A DNA stretch of 64,000 nt from a virus. Shown one piece after another: positions 14,831 through 23,968 of the stretch; positions within the stretch are counted from its first letter, which is position 1; the number at the start of each line of letters is the position of its first letter. Where the stretch lies: IMG/VR virus record IMGVR_UViG_3300027972_000001, positions 1 through 64,000 of that record, one strand, 5' to 3'. A program made the position numbers and the translations under genes. The notes below the pieces were generated by a model. That model was not told the origin of the DNA, made no database searches, and was given only the letters and a program-made list of their open reading frames with translations.

Positions 14831-15073
14831 ATGACTTACTTAGAAAAGAAAGCAATAGCTGATACTTATTTAGAGAAGAAAGCAGGAACAACATGGGATA
14901 ATCTTCCAGACATCAATAGTTTACATAATTGTGATGATGAAGATGATGTAATCGCAATGTGTGATGCTAGATTGCGAGAAGAAGGTTTTCCATTTGAAAC
15001 CGATAAAGATATTGAAAATCTTGATATTGATGATGATGAAGATGAAGGAGAATTAGACTTTATAGATCTTTAG
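14831..15073 (+). CDS. Acidic small protein upstream of the SF1 helicase
   Basis: An 80-residue protein. A short internal repeat (TYLEKKA at residues 2-8 and 13-19) opens it. The C-terminal third is strongly acidic (DIDDDEDEGELDF). It ends in TAG two bases before the helicase ATG. Acidic small proteins beside replication helicases sometimes bind SSB-like or helicase partners or mimic DNA; nothing proves that here. Confidence 0.7.
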   Translation: MTYLEKKAIADTYLEKKAGTTWDNLPDINSLHNCDDEDDVIAMCDARLREEGFPFETDKDIENLDIDDDEDEGELDFIDL

Positions 15074-15075
15074 TT

Positions 15076-16563
15076 ATGCAAAACTTTGTAGATAAAGTAG
15101 CTAAATATGGTGGTTATGGATTTACATCAGATCAAGAGAAAGCTCTTGATTTACTTGCTGATTGGTATAATAATCCTAAAGATCTTCTGTTTGTTTTAGC
15201 TGGTAGAGCAGGTACAGGAAAAACTTATCTTCTTAAATATTTTATAGATAAGATTGTTAAACATCCTATTTGTGTATCTGCTCCTACTCATAAAGCTGTA
15301 AGACAAGTTGAAAGAAGTACTGGAAGAAAGGGCAAAACATTACAAAGTTTGCATGGTCTTCGTCCTAATATTAATCTAGAAGATTTTGATTTAAATAATG
15401 TAAAATTTGATGCCCTTGGTAATCCTACTATGAATAATTATAAGATAGTAGTTATTGACGAATGTAGTATGGTTAATGCATCATTACATGATTTGAATGT
15501 AAGAAGAGCTAGAGATTTAGGAGTAAAACTTCTTTATGTTGGTGATCCAAAGCAATTACCACCTGTTAATAAATACAATGATAATGATGTTACAATCAGT
15601 CCTACATTCAATCTTAAAAACAAATATGAATTAGTAGAAATAATACGACAAAATACTGATAATCCATTAACAGAATTACTTGAAGTTATTGTTAAAGATA
15701 TAGATACTGATGGTGTTAAGCATCTTCAATATTTACTTGATAATCCTACTAGAATAAATCCTGTTGGAGAGGGATATAAAGTATATACTAATCGTACTGA
15801 ATTTTTAAACAATGCAATAGATTGTTTTAAAAGTACTGAATTTAGTGATGATCCTGATCATGGTAGAGTTGCAGCATGGAAAAATGATACTGTTTTTGCA
15901 TATAATACTGAAATTAGAAAAGCTGTATCAGCTCATTTCAATAATGGTATACCTACAGATGAATTAATTGATATAAATGATCTTCTTATTGGATATAAAA
16001 CTATTACTGATGAATTCAATGAAACAGTAATTATCAATAGTGAAGATTATGTTGTTATTCAAGTAATTCCTAGAATGTCAGAAGAAGGATTTAAATCCTA
16101 TGCTGTTAAAATTATGCCTAGACATGGTGGTACTAAAGTTGATCTTAATATAGTAGATCATCGGGATACATCATTTTTAGTATATTATAATCTAGTTAAA
16201 CGCAAATATTATAATGCTTTATATGCTCACTATAGTAATAAATCTGCTAAATGGAGAGAATATTATAAATATAAAGATTCTAATTTGAATTTAGTTACCT
16301 TTCCAATTAAAGATGGTGATAATATAAAAGCATATGTAACTAAGGATATTGATTATGCGTTTAGTTTAACTGTTCATAAACTACAAGGTAGTACCATTGC
16401 AAATACTTTTATTGATCTTAATGATATGTTATATTATACTAGTGGTAAGCCTGTAGTGAATAGTCATTTTGCACCTAGAGCAATAGAAGTAAGAAATAAA
16501 CTTATTTATACTGCTATTTCTCGTACTTCCAAATTCTGTAATATTTACTTAAATTTAAAATGA
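15076..16563 (+). CDS. SF1 DNA helicase (Dda/RecD2-like)
   Basis: A 495-residue ATP-dependent DNA helicase. Walker A is AGRAGTGKT (residues about 42-50), motif Ia SAPTHKAVRQ (68-77), Walker B VVIDECSM (125-132) and motif III GDPKQLPPV (156-164). Motif V/VI is represented by FSLTVHKLQGST and by YTAISRT near the C-terminus. This set is typical of T4 Dda-like and RecD2-like 5'-3' helicases, which remodel replication forks and recombination intermediates. The TVHKLQGS box and the terminal AISR are especially diagnostic. It is two bases downstream of the acidic small protein and next to the split zinc-ribbon ORF. Confidence 0.9.
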   Translation: MQNFVDKVAKYGGYGFTSDQEKALDLLADWYNNPKDLLFVLAGRAGTGKTYLLKYFIDKIVKHPICVSAPTHKAVRQVERSTGRKGKTLQSLHGLRPNINLEDFDLNNVKFDALGNPTMNNYKIVVIDECSMVNASLHDLNVRRARDLGVKLLYVGDPKQLPPVNKYNDNDVTISPTFNLKNKYELVEIIRQNTDNPLTELLEVIVKDIDTDGVKHLQYLLDNPTRINPVGEGYKVYTNRTEFLNNAIDCFKSTEFSDDPDHGRVAAWKNDTVFAYNTEIRKAVSAHFNNGIPTDELIDINDLLIGYKTITDEFNETVIINSEDYVVIQVIPRMSEEGFKSYAVKIMPRHGGTKVDLNIVDHRDTSFLVYYNLVKRKYYNALYAHYSNKSAKWREYYKYKDSNLNLVTFPIKDGDNIKAYVTKDIDYAFSLTVHKLQGSTIANTFIDLNDMLYYTSGKPVVNSHFAPRAIEVRNKLIYTAISRTSKFCNIYLNLK

Positions 16564-16564
16564 T

Positions 16565-16729
16565 ATGAAAACAACAAAACAAGATAAAATATGTGAACTT
16601 TGTGATACTCCTGTAGGAGATCCTAAATGTGTTGATTGTTTAAAAGTTAAAATTCCTATGATAAAAAAGAAATTTGGTGGACTTGTTGCTAATATTCCAA
16701 GTGATAATCCAATAGTAGAAGAAAATTGA
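16565..16729 (+). CDS. Zinc-ribbon small protein ending at an in-frame TGA (54 aa)
   Basis: ATG at 16565, one base after the helicase stop. It has two CxxC knuckles, CELC near residue 10 and CVDC near residue 22, suggesting a small zinc ribbon. The frame is closed by TGA at 16727-16729 but continues for 69 more sense codons to the next gene. See the next entry. Elsewhere in the window TGA acts as a stop at ATGA overlaps. Confidence 0.55.
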   Translation: MKTTKQDKICELCDTPVGDPKCVDCLKVKIPMIKKKFGGLVANIPSDNPIVEEN

Positions 16730-16939
16730 TTTACTATAGTAGAGCTTATTTACAAAGATGGAAGTAGAAGTTTACATCGTTATAATACTGGATTTGAGGG
16801 ATTTAAACTTTTAGGTATTCTTGACTTTATAATGTCAGAAGTTAGAAAAATGCTTTGTCCAAATGATACTGAATTTAAACATATTACTAGAAAAGTTCAT
16901 GTTAAAGGAAAAGAAACAACTAATATAGTAAAAAAATGA
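16730..16939 (+). pseudogene. In-frame continuation after TGA (69 codons): readthrough or nonsense-mutated 3' half
   Basis: This is the same frame as the zinc-ribbon ORF. The codons after the TGA read FTIVELIYKDGSRSLHRY and so on, with normal phage codon usage, to a TGA at 16937-16939 that overlaps the next ATG (ATGA). No ATG, GTG or TTG occurs at its beginning; the first ATG is at 16832. The two halves therefore look like one 124-residue gene with TGA at codon 55. Explanations are a recent nonsense mutation, a sequencing error, or TGA read as Trp. Confidence 0.45.
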
Positions 16940-17172
16940 GTAGTATTTGTTGTATTCCAGCTGATAATGATGGAAATAAACTATATTTAAAAGATCTTAG
17001 ACTTGATAAAGATCGAATATTTGTTAAATATCGTTCTACATACAATGATATTCCTTTTGTAGAAACAGAATTATTTACTGATCTTATGGGAAACTGTATT
17101 ATCACTGGAGAAGATGGTACAGTATTATGGAGATTTAGAAAAAAACTATTAGAAAAATTAGATGTAATATGA
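16936..17172 (+). CDS. Hypothetical protein (78 aa)
   Basis: A 78-residue protein beginning MSSICCIPADND, with beta-rich character (RIFVKYRSTYNDIPFVETELF). The ATG overlaps the preceding TGA, and its own TGA overlaps the UDG start (4 bases). It resembles many small phage proteins, and no family is recognised. Confidence 0.7.
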   Translation: MSSICCIPADNDGNKLYLKDLRLDKDRIFVKYRSTYNDIPFVETELFTDLMGNCIITGEDGTVLWRFRKKLLEKLDVI

Positions 17173-17744
17173 CAGAATTTACTTGTTCTAAATGTGATAT
17201 TTGCCTTATAAATAATCATCATCCACTTCTTGGTGATGGCAATTTAAATGCTAATATTATGTTTATCGCTAGAAATCCAAGTGCTTTTGAAATTAAAAAC
17301 AATATTCCCCTTATATCAAAAGAAGGAATGTTATTTCAGAGATACTTAGATTTATTTAATTTTAGTAGAGATGATATTTATATTACTAATGTTGTTAAAT
17401 GTAGAACTCCAAGTCATAGACATCCTACAGATAATGAAATATATAATTGTAGAGGATATTTAGAAAATGAAATTATTTCCATAAATCCTAAAATTATAGT
17501 TCTTGTAGGTAATACTGCTTTGAGATCATATTTTAAATTAGCATTTACAAATACTTTTATTGATATAGCAACAATTAATTCTAAATATATTGCTCATAAT
17601 AACAGAGTTATATTATTTATGATTGATCCTAGTCATGCTATCAATTCTAATGAAAATAGAATTGCTATTTATCATGCGTTTTTATCTTTACTAACATTAT
17701 ATAGAAATATTAATCCAGGTCATACTATTAATTTCAATTTATAA
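17169..17744 (+). CDS. Uracil-DNA glycosylase, family 4-like
   Basis: A 191-residue enzyme that removes uracil from DNA. The N-terminus has CSKCDIC followed by LGDGNLNANIMFIARNPSAFE, which corresponds to the family 4/5 active-site loop (G-x-G...I-m-F-I-g-x-x-P-s-x-x-E). ITNVVKCRTPSHRHPT (about residues 75-90) is the characteristic 'itN-v-K-C-r-p-P-x-n-R-x-P' block, and CRGYLENEI contributes the last Fe-S cysteine. PKIIVLVGNTA follows. A terminal DPSHAIN segment fits the second catalytic loop (HPS-like). With the dUTPase (38194) and ThyX (31623) the phage appears to exclude uracil from its DNA. Family members are typically about 200 residues, so it is complete. Confidence 0.8.
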   Translation: MTEFTCSKCDICLINNHHPLLGDGNLNANIMFIARNPSAFEIKNNIPLISKEGMLFQRYLDLFNFSRDDIYITNVVKCRTPSHRHPTDNEIYNCRGYLENEIISINPKIIVLVGNTALRSYFKLAFTNTFIDIATINSKYIAHNNRVILFMIDPSHAINSNENRIAIYHAFLSLLTLYRNINPGHTINFNL

Positions 17745-17809
17745 TTTATTATTTTATTCAATATATTATCTGAACAATATAAAGTTTAATATTCACTAAA
17801 TAATTAATT

Positions 17810-18505
17810 ATGGATACACCAAAAAAGACACGATGGAAATGGTTATTAATATTATGGCTTCCTATTATTGCTATAGTTACATCATTATTTACTGAAAATG
17901 ATGTGGTAGCTAGCAAAAGTAATAGTCCAATTATTGTCCGAGATACTATTACAATTGTAGAAACTGTAATAAAAGATGACCTTCCCGTTTATCTTTATGC
18001 TCTTAGATCATTAGAAGCTAATTTGAATTATAAAGCTAGAAGAATAAATACTGATAAAAATGGAAAAAAATCAGGTAGCCAATATATAGGAGCTTATCAG
18101 ATGGGCAATAGTGCTAGAGAGCAAATAGGTCTTGCACATTTAAATAATGAAGGGGGATATAAAATTATCTTAAATGATAGTACCCTTCAAGACATTATAA
18201 TGATGCAATATCTAAAAGATCAAGTAATAGAAATGCAACCATACTTTAAAAAGTATAATAATACTAAAGTTGGTAAATGGTTTATTACTAATAGTGGCAT
18301 ACTTGCTATGTCACATTTACTTGGTACTGAAAATACCAAAGCATTTCTAGATAGTAAAGGACAGAAAATTAGTAAGGATGGCAATGGTCGTCCAATTACT
18401 GATTATCTTCAACTTAATAATTTTGATATTTTTGTAGATAGTATTCCAAATGAAAAATATCTACAAAGAGTTCTTAGTTTTAGTAATTTTAGTAGACCTT
18501 TTTAA
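17810..18505 (+). CDS. Membrane-anchored or secreted lysozyme/transglycosylase-like protein
   Basis: A 231-residue protein. Residues 9-27 (WKWLLILWLPIIAIVTSLF) form a signal anchor after a basic start. The C-terminal domain resembles a lysozyme/lytic transglycosylase fold: a candidate catalytic Glu in ALRSLEANLNY, then YIGAYQMG ('G-x-Y-Q-m', common in this superfamily), then SGILAMSHLLGTENTKAFL (the 'AHL.G...a..fl' motif). It would cleave glycan strands in the periplasm. It lies in the rightward replication block, away from the amidase, so it may act in lysis or in wall remodelling. The family call is moderate. The ATG at 17810 has an A/T-rich leader. Confidence 0.6.
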   Translation: MDTPKKTRWKWLLILWLPIIAIVTSLFTENDVVASKSNSPIIVRDTITIVETVIKDDLPVYLYALRSLEANLNYKARRINTDKNGKKSGSQYIGAYQMGNSAREQIGLAHLNNEGGYKIILNDSTLQDIIMMQYLKDQVIEMQPYFKKYNNTKVGKWFITNSGILAMSHLLGTENTKAFLDSKGQKISKDGNGRPITDYLQLNNFDIFVDSIPNEKYLQRVLSFSNFSRPF

Positions 18506-18515
18506 ATTGATTCAT

Positions 18516-20612
18516 ATGGTAGGTGCGTATTATGATATAGAGGTGTTTAATAATTATGTGAGTTTCTTGTTTCTCAACATGACTACTAAACAAGAGTGGA
18601 TTGATATGTATATTGAAGCTGATATTAATAAAGATGTTCAGACTAAAAAATACGCACTTTCCCATATGGATTACAAACAATTTGTATTACATAGTGATAG
18701 ATATGATGCTATTGAATTTTATGATTTTATGAAAGATATTAAATTACTTATAGGATTTAATAATATAAGATTTGATGATCTTTTTTTAATGAAAATGTAT
18801 ATATTAAAAGATGTTGTACTTGATCCATCTACTCATTGGTGGGCTATTGATAGAATTAAAATATTAGCTGATGAAATTATAAATAACAATGATATTAATT
18901 ATAGATGGTTTGATGAAGAATTAAAAACGTTTAAACAATGGTGGACAAGTATAGATTTATTCATGGCATTATTTGAAACTATTTCTAGAAAAAGTTTAAA
19001 ACAATCAGCAATTAATATAAAGTGGTATAGAATAGAAGATTTACCACTTAAACCAAATAGTATTGTGACTAATGATCAATTTCAGTTAATTTTTGATTAT
19101 AATATGAATGATGTTCTTATTACTAGAGCATTACATTTAAAAAAGAAAGCTGAATTTGAATTGAGAATAGATATTGGAGCTAAATATGGGGTTAATGTAT
19201 TAAGCTCAAATAGAAGTAGTATAGCTGATAGATTGATGGCTAAATTTTATCAGGAATATACTGGTTTAAAATATTTTCAATTTAAAGATAAAAGAACTCT
19301 TAGAACAACCATAAATTTTGGAGAAATATTAAATCCAAAAATAAATTTTGTAACATCTAATTTAAAGCAAGTTTATGATGAAATATTAAATACTGAATTT
19401 TATATTGATAAAGAGTTTGTTAAAACTGTATTATTTAAAGAAAAAGGATATAAAATTAGAACTGGTGGATTACATAGTATTGATCGTCCAGCTAGATATG
19501 AAGCAGATTGTAAAAATGTATTTATGCGGGATGCCGATGTTAGTAGTTATTATCCTAGTCTTATATATAATGAGGGTGTATGTCCAGCACATTTAGCTCC
19601 TGTTGCATTCAGTCATATTGTAAATATGATAAAAACTGATAAAGCTAAATATAAAATAGAAGCTAAACAATTAAAAGCAGAAGGTAGATTAGCTGAAGCT
19701 AAATTTGCTAAAACTGGTGAAGCTGCTGTTAAGATTGTTGCTAATAGCGGATTGTTTGGTAAAATGGGATATGATGGTTGGTTATTTGATCTGAAAGCTA
19801 TGTATCAAGTTACATTAAATGGTCAATTATATCTTATGATGATGATTGAGCAACTTGAAGAAGCTGGAATTGAAGTTATAAGTGCAAATACTGATGGTAT
19901 TTTAGCTAGATTTAGTAAAGACAAATTTGATAGTTATAATAAAATTGTTACTGCTTGGCAACAATATACTAAACTTGAACTTGAATTTGTTAATTATATT
20001 AAATATGTCAGAACATCTGTTAATTCATATATTGCTATAAAAGAAGATTGGTTAACTAATCCTACTGGAGAAGATGTTATTAAAAGAAAAGATGAATTCA
20101 ATATAGAAATTGAATTATCTAAAGGATTTAATGCTCCAGTTGTAGCAATTGCAATTGATAAATGGATTGTAAATGGCATACGAGTTGAAGATACTATACG
20201 TAGTCACACTGACATTTATGATTATTGTATTAGTGTAAAAACCGGTGAGGTTTATGATAAACAATTACATACTACTCAAAATGGTAATTATACTGTAACT
20301 CCTTTATCTAAAAACTTAAGATATTATGTATCTAATAGTGGTGGTACATTACTTAAACACAAAGTAGATGGTGATAATATTGATAAATATGCTCAAATGA
20401 TTAAAGGAGTTTTAATTACTCCGTTTAATGATTATTTTAAAGTTGCTGATATGAGTGATTATGATATTAATTATCAATATTATATTAAACGAGCTATGGA
20501 TATTCTTCTAAAAATTGAAGGAGAATATAAACGTCCTGGAGCTAGCAGAATAGCTAGAACTAATAGAAAGAAAGGTGTTTCACAAATTGGTAAATTATTT
20601 GATAATATTTAA
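18516..20612 (+). CDS. DNA polymerase, family B
   Basis: A 698-residue replicative polymerase with a 3'-5' exonuclease. The frame is open from 18450, but the ATG at 18516 lies just after the preceding stop and gives MVGAYYDIEVF, with the Exo I Asp-x-Glu at residues 7-9. Exo II is FNNIRFDD (81-88) and Exo III is FDYNMNDVLI. Motif A is DADVSSYYPSL (339-349), motif B KIVANSGLFGKMGY (about 406-419) and motif C SANTDGI with the catalytic Asp at 460. All catalytic residues are present. The length is on the short side for PolB and fits crAss-like phages that carry PolB instead of PolA. It sits in an operon of replication genes. Confidence 0.93.
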   Translation: MVGAYYDIEVFNNYVSFLFLNMTTKQEWIDMYIEADINKDVQTKKYALSHMDYKQFVLHSDRYDAIEFYDFMKDIKLLIGFNNIRFDDLFLMKMYILKDVVLDPSTHWWAIDRIKILADEIINNNDINYRWFDEELKTFKQWWTSIDLFMALFETISRKSLKQSAINIKWYRIEDLPLKPNSIVTNDQFQLIFDYNMNDVLITRALHLKKKAEFELRIDIGAKYGVNVLSSNRSSIADRLMAKFYQEYTGLKYFQFKDKRTLRTTINFGEILNPKINFVTSNLKQVYDEILNTEFYIDKEFVKTVLFKEKGYKIRTGGLHSIDRPARYEADCKNVFMRDADVSSYYPSLIYNEGVCPAHLAPVAFSHIVNMIKTDKAKYKIEAKQLKAEGRLAEAKFAKTGEAAVKIVANSGLFGKMGYDGWLFDLKAMYQVTLNGQLYLMMMIEQLEEAGIEVISANTDGILARFSKDKFDSYNKIVTAWQQYTKLELEFVNYIKYVRTSVNSYIAIKEDWLTNPTGEDVIKRKDEFNIEIELSKGFNAPVVAIAIDKWIVNGIRVEDTIRSHTDIYDYCISVKTGEVYDKQLHTTQNGNYTVTPLSKNLRYYVSNSGGTLLKHKVDGDNIDKYAQMIKGVLITPFNDYFKVADMSDYDINYQYYIKRAMDILLKIEGEYKRPGASRIARTNRKKGVSQIGKLFDNI

Positions 20613-20615
20613 ATT

Positions 20616-20765
20616 ATGGAAATAATAGAAATTGATACAGCAAATATAAGTTATGATGAAAATGGTGCTAGTTATGTTTGTACTAATCCTGATTGTGAGT
20701 ATGATGATATAAAACCTAGTCATAATTATTGTCCTAATTGTGGTGCAAAAATAAATTGGATTTAA
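20616..20765 (+). CDS. Small zinc-ribbon protein (49 aa)
   Basis: A 49-residue ORF three bases after the polymerase stop. It contains CTNPDC and CPNCGAK, the two halves of a rubredoxin-type zinc ribbon, ending INWI. The conserved metal ligands and coupling to the polymerase gene support it as real. It may bind nucleic acid or a replisome partner. Confidence 0.6.
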   Translation: MEIIEIDTANISYDENGASYVCTNPDCEYDDIKPSHNYCPNCGAKINWI

Positions 20766-20783
20766 CATTTAAAATATGAAGAA

Positions 20784-21017
20784 ATGATAAAACTAGAAAA
20801 TACAACAGTAAATTACACAACTGCTATTATTGGGTTACCTGATTTTACTAAATTTACAATTAAATTGGAATATGAAAACAAGAGAATTGTACAGATAATA
20901 ATGGTTGATCTTAATAATGATTCAGTACTTAAATTAAATAATGAAACAGAACAATTAAGTGCTTTTTTACTTTTAATGAGAGAATATACACATAATATAG
21001 AAGAAGGAAAATTATGA
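20784..21017 (+). CDS. Hypothetical protein (77 aa)
   Basis: A 77-residue protein with alternating strands (TTAIIGLPDFTKFTIKLEYENKRIVQIIMVDL) and a C-terminal helix. It ends in TGA overlapping the next ATG. Function unknown. Confidence 0.65.
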   Translation: MIKLENTTVNYTTAIIGLPDFTKFTIKLEYENKRIVQIIMVDLNNDSVLKLNNETEQLSAFLLLMREYTHNIEEGKL

Positions 21018-21445
21018 GTAAAAAAGAAACCTATAATTGTATTCTCTATGAAATTGGAGATAAAGTTAAAGAGAAATATGGTAGTGATGAAGTATTAGAA
21101 ATTGAATTTACTGATCTTAGACAAGTTGGCATTTATCCTACTTTATTTCTCAAATTTAAAGGAAAAGAACTTGATCCTACTAATTTCAGTAATCTTTATA
21201 TTCCTGCCGAAGAAACTATAGAAAAATATAAAGATGGATTAAAATATTTCAATGAAGTAAAAGTTAAATCACAAACTGAAAAAAGAGGATTTAGAGATCA
21301 TACTAGAAGTCATGAATCAATAACATTTACTAGACGTTTTAATCCAAAAACTGATAAACTCACTGAAGAAGATTTACGTCCTAAAATTGCTCCTAAAGGA
21401 TTATTTATTGGAAGACCCCCTATAAAAGAAAATGATGTTAAATAA
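21014..21445 (+). CDS. Hypothetical protein (143 aa)
   Basis: A 143-residue charged protein with an EKRGFRDHTRSHESITFTRRF stretch near residues 92-112 rich in Arg/His, followed by KTDKLTEEDLRPKIAPKG. It has no membrane segment. It is coupled to the preceding gene by a 4-base overlap. Function unknown. Confidence 0.7.
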   Translation: MSKKETYNCILYEIGDKVKEKYGSDEVLEIEFTDLRQVGIYPTLFLKFKGKELDPTNFSNLYIPAEETIEKYKDGLKYFNEVKVKSQTEKRGFRDHTRSHESITFTRRFNPKTDKLTEEDLRPKIAPKGLFIGRPPIKENDVK

Positions 21446-21460
21446 TTAAATTAAATCACT

Positions 21461-22177
21461 ATGGAAGATAAATTTAAAACTTTACTTGTTAAAGCACTTG
21501 CTATATTTAGTGCTTTTGTTACTATTCTATTAGTTCTTTTATTTTATTTTGGTAGTAAAAGACTTAAAAATCTTGAACAAACTGAACAACTCTATATAGT
21601 TGCAACTGATAGTCTAAAGTTAGTTAGAAATGAACTTGGACAACAGAAAGCTACTATTGAAGTATTACAATCTGATAATGCTACTATGTTTATTAGTTTA
21701 GCTAGTAAAGATAATGACATAATTAGATTACAAAATCTTGTAAAAAGATATAAGAAAGAAAATGGTGATTTAAATACTGCATTAATTCTTAGTAATGAAA
21801 CTAATATTCATTTAGAAGATAGTATAAGAAACTTAATTTTAAATTGGAAACCTGATCCTACTACTGGAATATTATATCCCACATATACAAGACCATTAGT
21901 TAATGATTGGTATAGTGGTAATATGACTATGGGATTAGATACTACATCACTAGATATTAAAATTAAGAATGATTATGATATTACTATTGGCAATGAAAAA
22001 GTAAGTTTATTTAAGAAGAAATATTATGCTAATATTACTAATCTTAATCCTGATACTGAAACTAAAGTAATGAAGGTATATCAAAAGAAAGAGGTTAAAA
22101 CTAAAATTATAACTTTTAAAGATATTGTTGATACTGGAATTGGTGTGGTAATTGGTTATTTGTTATTTAATAATTAA
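21461..22177 (+). CDS. Inner-membrane coiled-coil protein, spanin-like
   Basis: A 238-residue protein with an N-terminal membrane helix at about residues 10-31 (VKALAIFSAFVTILLVLLFYFG). A long predicted coiled coil follows at about 37-120 (LEQTEQLYIVATDSLKLVR; KDNDIIRLQNLVKRYKKENG), then a beta-rich periplasmic domain (PTTGILYPTYTRPLVNDWYS). A second hydrophobic stretch closes the C-terminus (IVDTGIGVVIGYLLF). This is the shape of an inner-membrane spanin that bridges to an outer-membrane partner, possibly the lipoprotein at 12721. A general periplasmic structural protein is the alternative. Confidence 0.6.
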   Translation: MEDKFKTLLVKALAIFSAFVTILLVLLFYFGSKRLKNLEQTEQLYIVATDSLKLVRNELGQQKATIEVLQSDNATMFISLASKDNDIIRLQNLVKRYKKENGDLNTALILSNETNIHLEDSIRNLILNWKPDPTTGILYPTYTRPLVNDWYSGNMTMGLDTTSLDIKIKNDYDITIGNEKVSLFKKKYYANITNLNPDTETKVMKVYQKKEVKTKIITFKDIVDTGIGVVIGYLLFNN

Positions 22178-22182
22178 ATGTT

Positions 22183-22437
22183 ATGTTTAATAAAAAAAGA
22201 ACTGAAAGATTAATTAAAGAAATTAATCAACACTTACAGATTAAACCAATTAATATTAGCTGGTTTAATAACAATTCTGTAAGAGTACATATTAGAAGAA
22301 TTAATACATTACATCGTATTCTTAGATATGTAGATTTAATAGAATTTCCAGATGCAAAAGTTGATAATATAAAAGATCATTATTGGTTAGATCTTATATC
22401 CTTTGATAAAACTGTTTTTATAACATATCATATATAA
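22183..22437 (+). CDS. Hypothetical protein (84 aa)
   Basis: An 84-residue basic protein (NKKRTERLIKEINQHLQ; VHIRRINTLHRILRYVDL) directly before the SF2 helicase, with three bases between the stop and the helicase ATG. It may be a small DNA-binding partner, but no motif is recognised. Confidence 0.65.
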   Translation: MFNKKRTERLIKEINQHLQIKPINISWFNNNSVRVHIRRINTLHRILRYVDLIEFPDAKVDNIKDHYWLDLISFDKTVFITYHI

Positions 22438-22440
22438 ACT

Positions 22441-23952
22441 ATGGAATTAGATGTATCAAGACGTGATAGACAAATAGAAGGAGCTAATAAATGGCGTAAT
22501 GCTAGAGGTAAAGGAACATTAGTTCATCCAATGAGATTTGGTAAAACATTTGAAGCTATTGAATTTATTATCAATCCTCATTTAAATATAAATATTACCA
22601 ATAGTGTTATTGTTATTGTTCCTTCTGAAATAATCTTAAAACATTGGGAAGACAATCTTAAAAGTTATTGCAGTGATTTATTAAGAATCAATATAGTTAC
22701 TGCAAATTTTCTTTCTGTAAATCCTGATTATCAATATGAATGCAGTTTATTAGTTGTTGATGAACTTCAGAAATATCTTACACCTGAAAGAAAAAACATG
22801 ATTGATGGTACAAGAATTAAACATCATTATAGATTAGCTTTAACTGGAACATATCCTTCTGGTATTCAATGGATAGAAGAATTATATCCTATTATAGATG
22901 TTATTAATGAAGAAGAAGCAATAACTAATAAATGGATTAGTCCTTTTATTGAATATAATTGGCTTCTTGATCTTAATGCTACAGATAAAGCTAAATATGA
23001 AAAATTCAGTAAACCTATTACTGAATCATTAACTATGTTTAAATCTATATTAAACTTATTAGTTAGAGAAAATAATCAACGAATATTTAATGATGAATTT
23101 TCTTTATTACAAGCATGTAGTAGTGGATTTAAAACTGTCAGTCTATCTGGACAAGATAAATGGGTTACATATGATCAATTATGTAATACTATAGCATTAA
23201 TGTTAGGTTGGCATACTAATTTAGATATCAGTGTTCCAGTAAATGAAGAATTACATAAATTATGGAGTCCTATTGCTATTCATACTAGAGCTAAAACATT
23301 TGTAGATTATGTAAGAAAACGTAATGACATTCTTATTGATAATAATATTAAATTAGAAGCTGTAGCTGAAATTATATCTAGGAACTTTGTACCTACTATT
23401 ATTTTTAATGAAAGCACAATATTTGCAGATAGAATAACAGAATATCTTAATGCAAGATTTAATGGTGTTTATAAAGTTGCTTGTTACCATTCTAGAATTG
23501 ATTCTAGAATAATGATTGATCCTACTACTGGAGATTATTTTAAGTTTGCTACTGGTGATAGAAAAGGATTACCTAAAATGCTAGGTAAAGATAGTATAAA
23601 AAGAATAGTGATAGAAGGATTTAAGAATGGATATTACCAAGCATTATCTACTGCAAAAGCTCTTGATGAAGGATTAGACGTTCCTATAATTGAACAAGTA
23701 ATATGTACAGGTGGCACTACTAATCCAATGACCTATCAACAAAGAACTGCAAGAGGAAAGACTGTTGATTTTTATAATCCTGATAAACTTACTAAAATAT
23801 ATAATCTTGTTTTTGATGATTTTAGTAATAGTGAAGGAGAATTAATTAAAAGTAGAGATAAAACTAAGCTAATTTTAAGGCAACAAACAGCCGGATCGTC
23901 AATAAAATGGCTAAGAAATTTGGATGAAATAAATTTACCCACACCTGAATAA
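22441..23952 (+). CDS. SF2 DEAD/SNF2-like helicase
   Basis: A 503-residue ATPase of superfamily 2. Motif I is the shortened form HPMRFGKT (residues 29-36), as in many phage SNF2/DEAD-like proteins. SVIVIVPSEIILKHWEDNL is motif Ia, LLVVDELQK motif II (DE-x-Q in place of DEAH/DEAD) and LALTGTYPSG motif III. In the second RecA lobe, STAKALDEGLDVP (motif V) and TYQQRTARGKT (motif VI) are clear. Roles of relatives include replication-fork remodelling and recombination. The C-terminus ends about 30 bases before a strong promoter, so this gene closes its transcription unit or is read through. Confidence 0.88.
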   Translation: MELDVSRRDRQIEGANKWRNARGKGTLVHPMRFGKTFEAIEFIINPHLNINITNSVIVIVPSEIILKHWEDNLKSYCSDLLRINIVTANFLSVNPDYQYECSLLVVDELQKYLTPERKNMIDGTRIKHHYRLALTGTYPSGIQWIEELYPIIDVINEEEAITNKWISPFIEYNWLLDLNATDKAKYEKFSKPITESLTMFKSILNLLVRENNQRIFNDEFSLLQACSSGFKTVSLSGQDKWVTYDQLCNTIALMLGWHTNLDISVPVNEELHKLWSPIAIHTRAKTFVDYVRKRNDILIDNNIKLEAVAEIISRNFVPTIIFNESTIFADRITEYLNARFNGVYKVACYHSRIDSRIMIDPTTGDYFKFATGDRKGLPKMLGKDSIKRIVIEGFKNGYYQALSTAKALDEGLDVPIIEQVICTGGTTNPMTYQQRTARGKTVDFYNPDKLTKIYNLVFDDFSNSEGELIKSRDKTKLILRQQTAGSSIKWLRNLDEINLPTPE

Positions 23953-23968
23953 AAAAAGTGAAGTTTTT

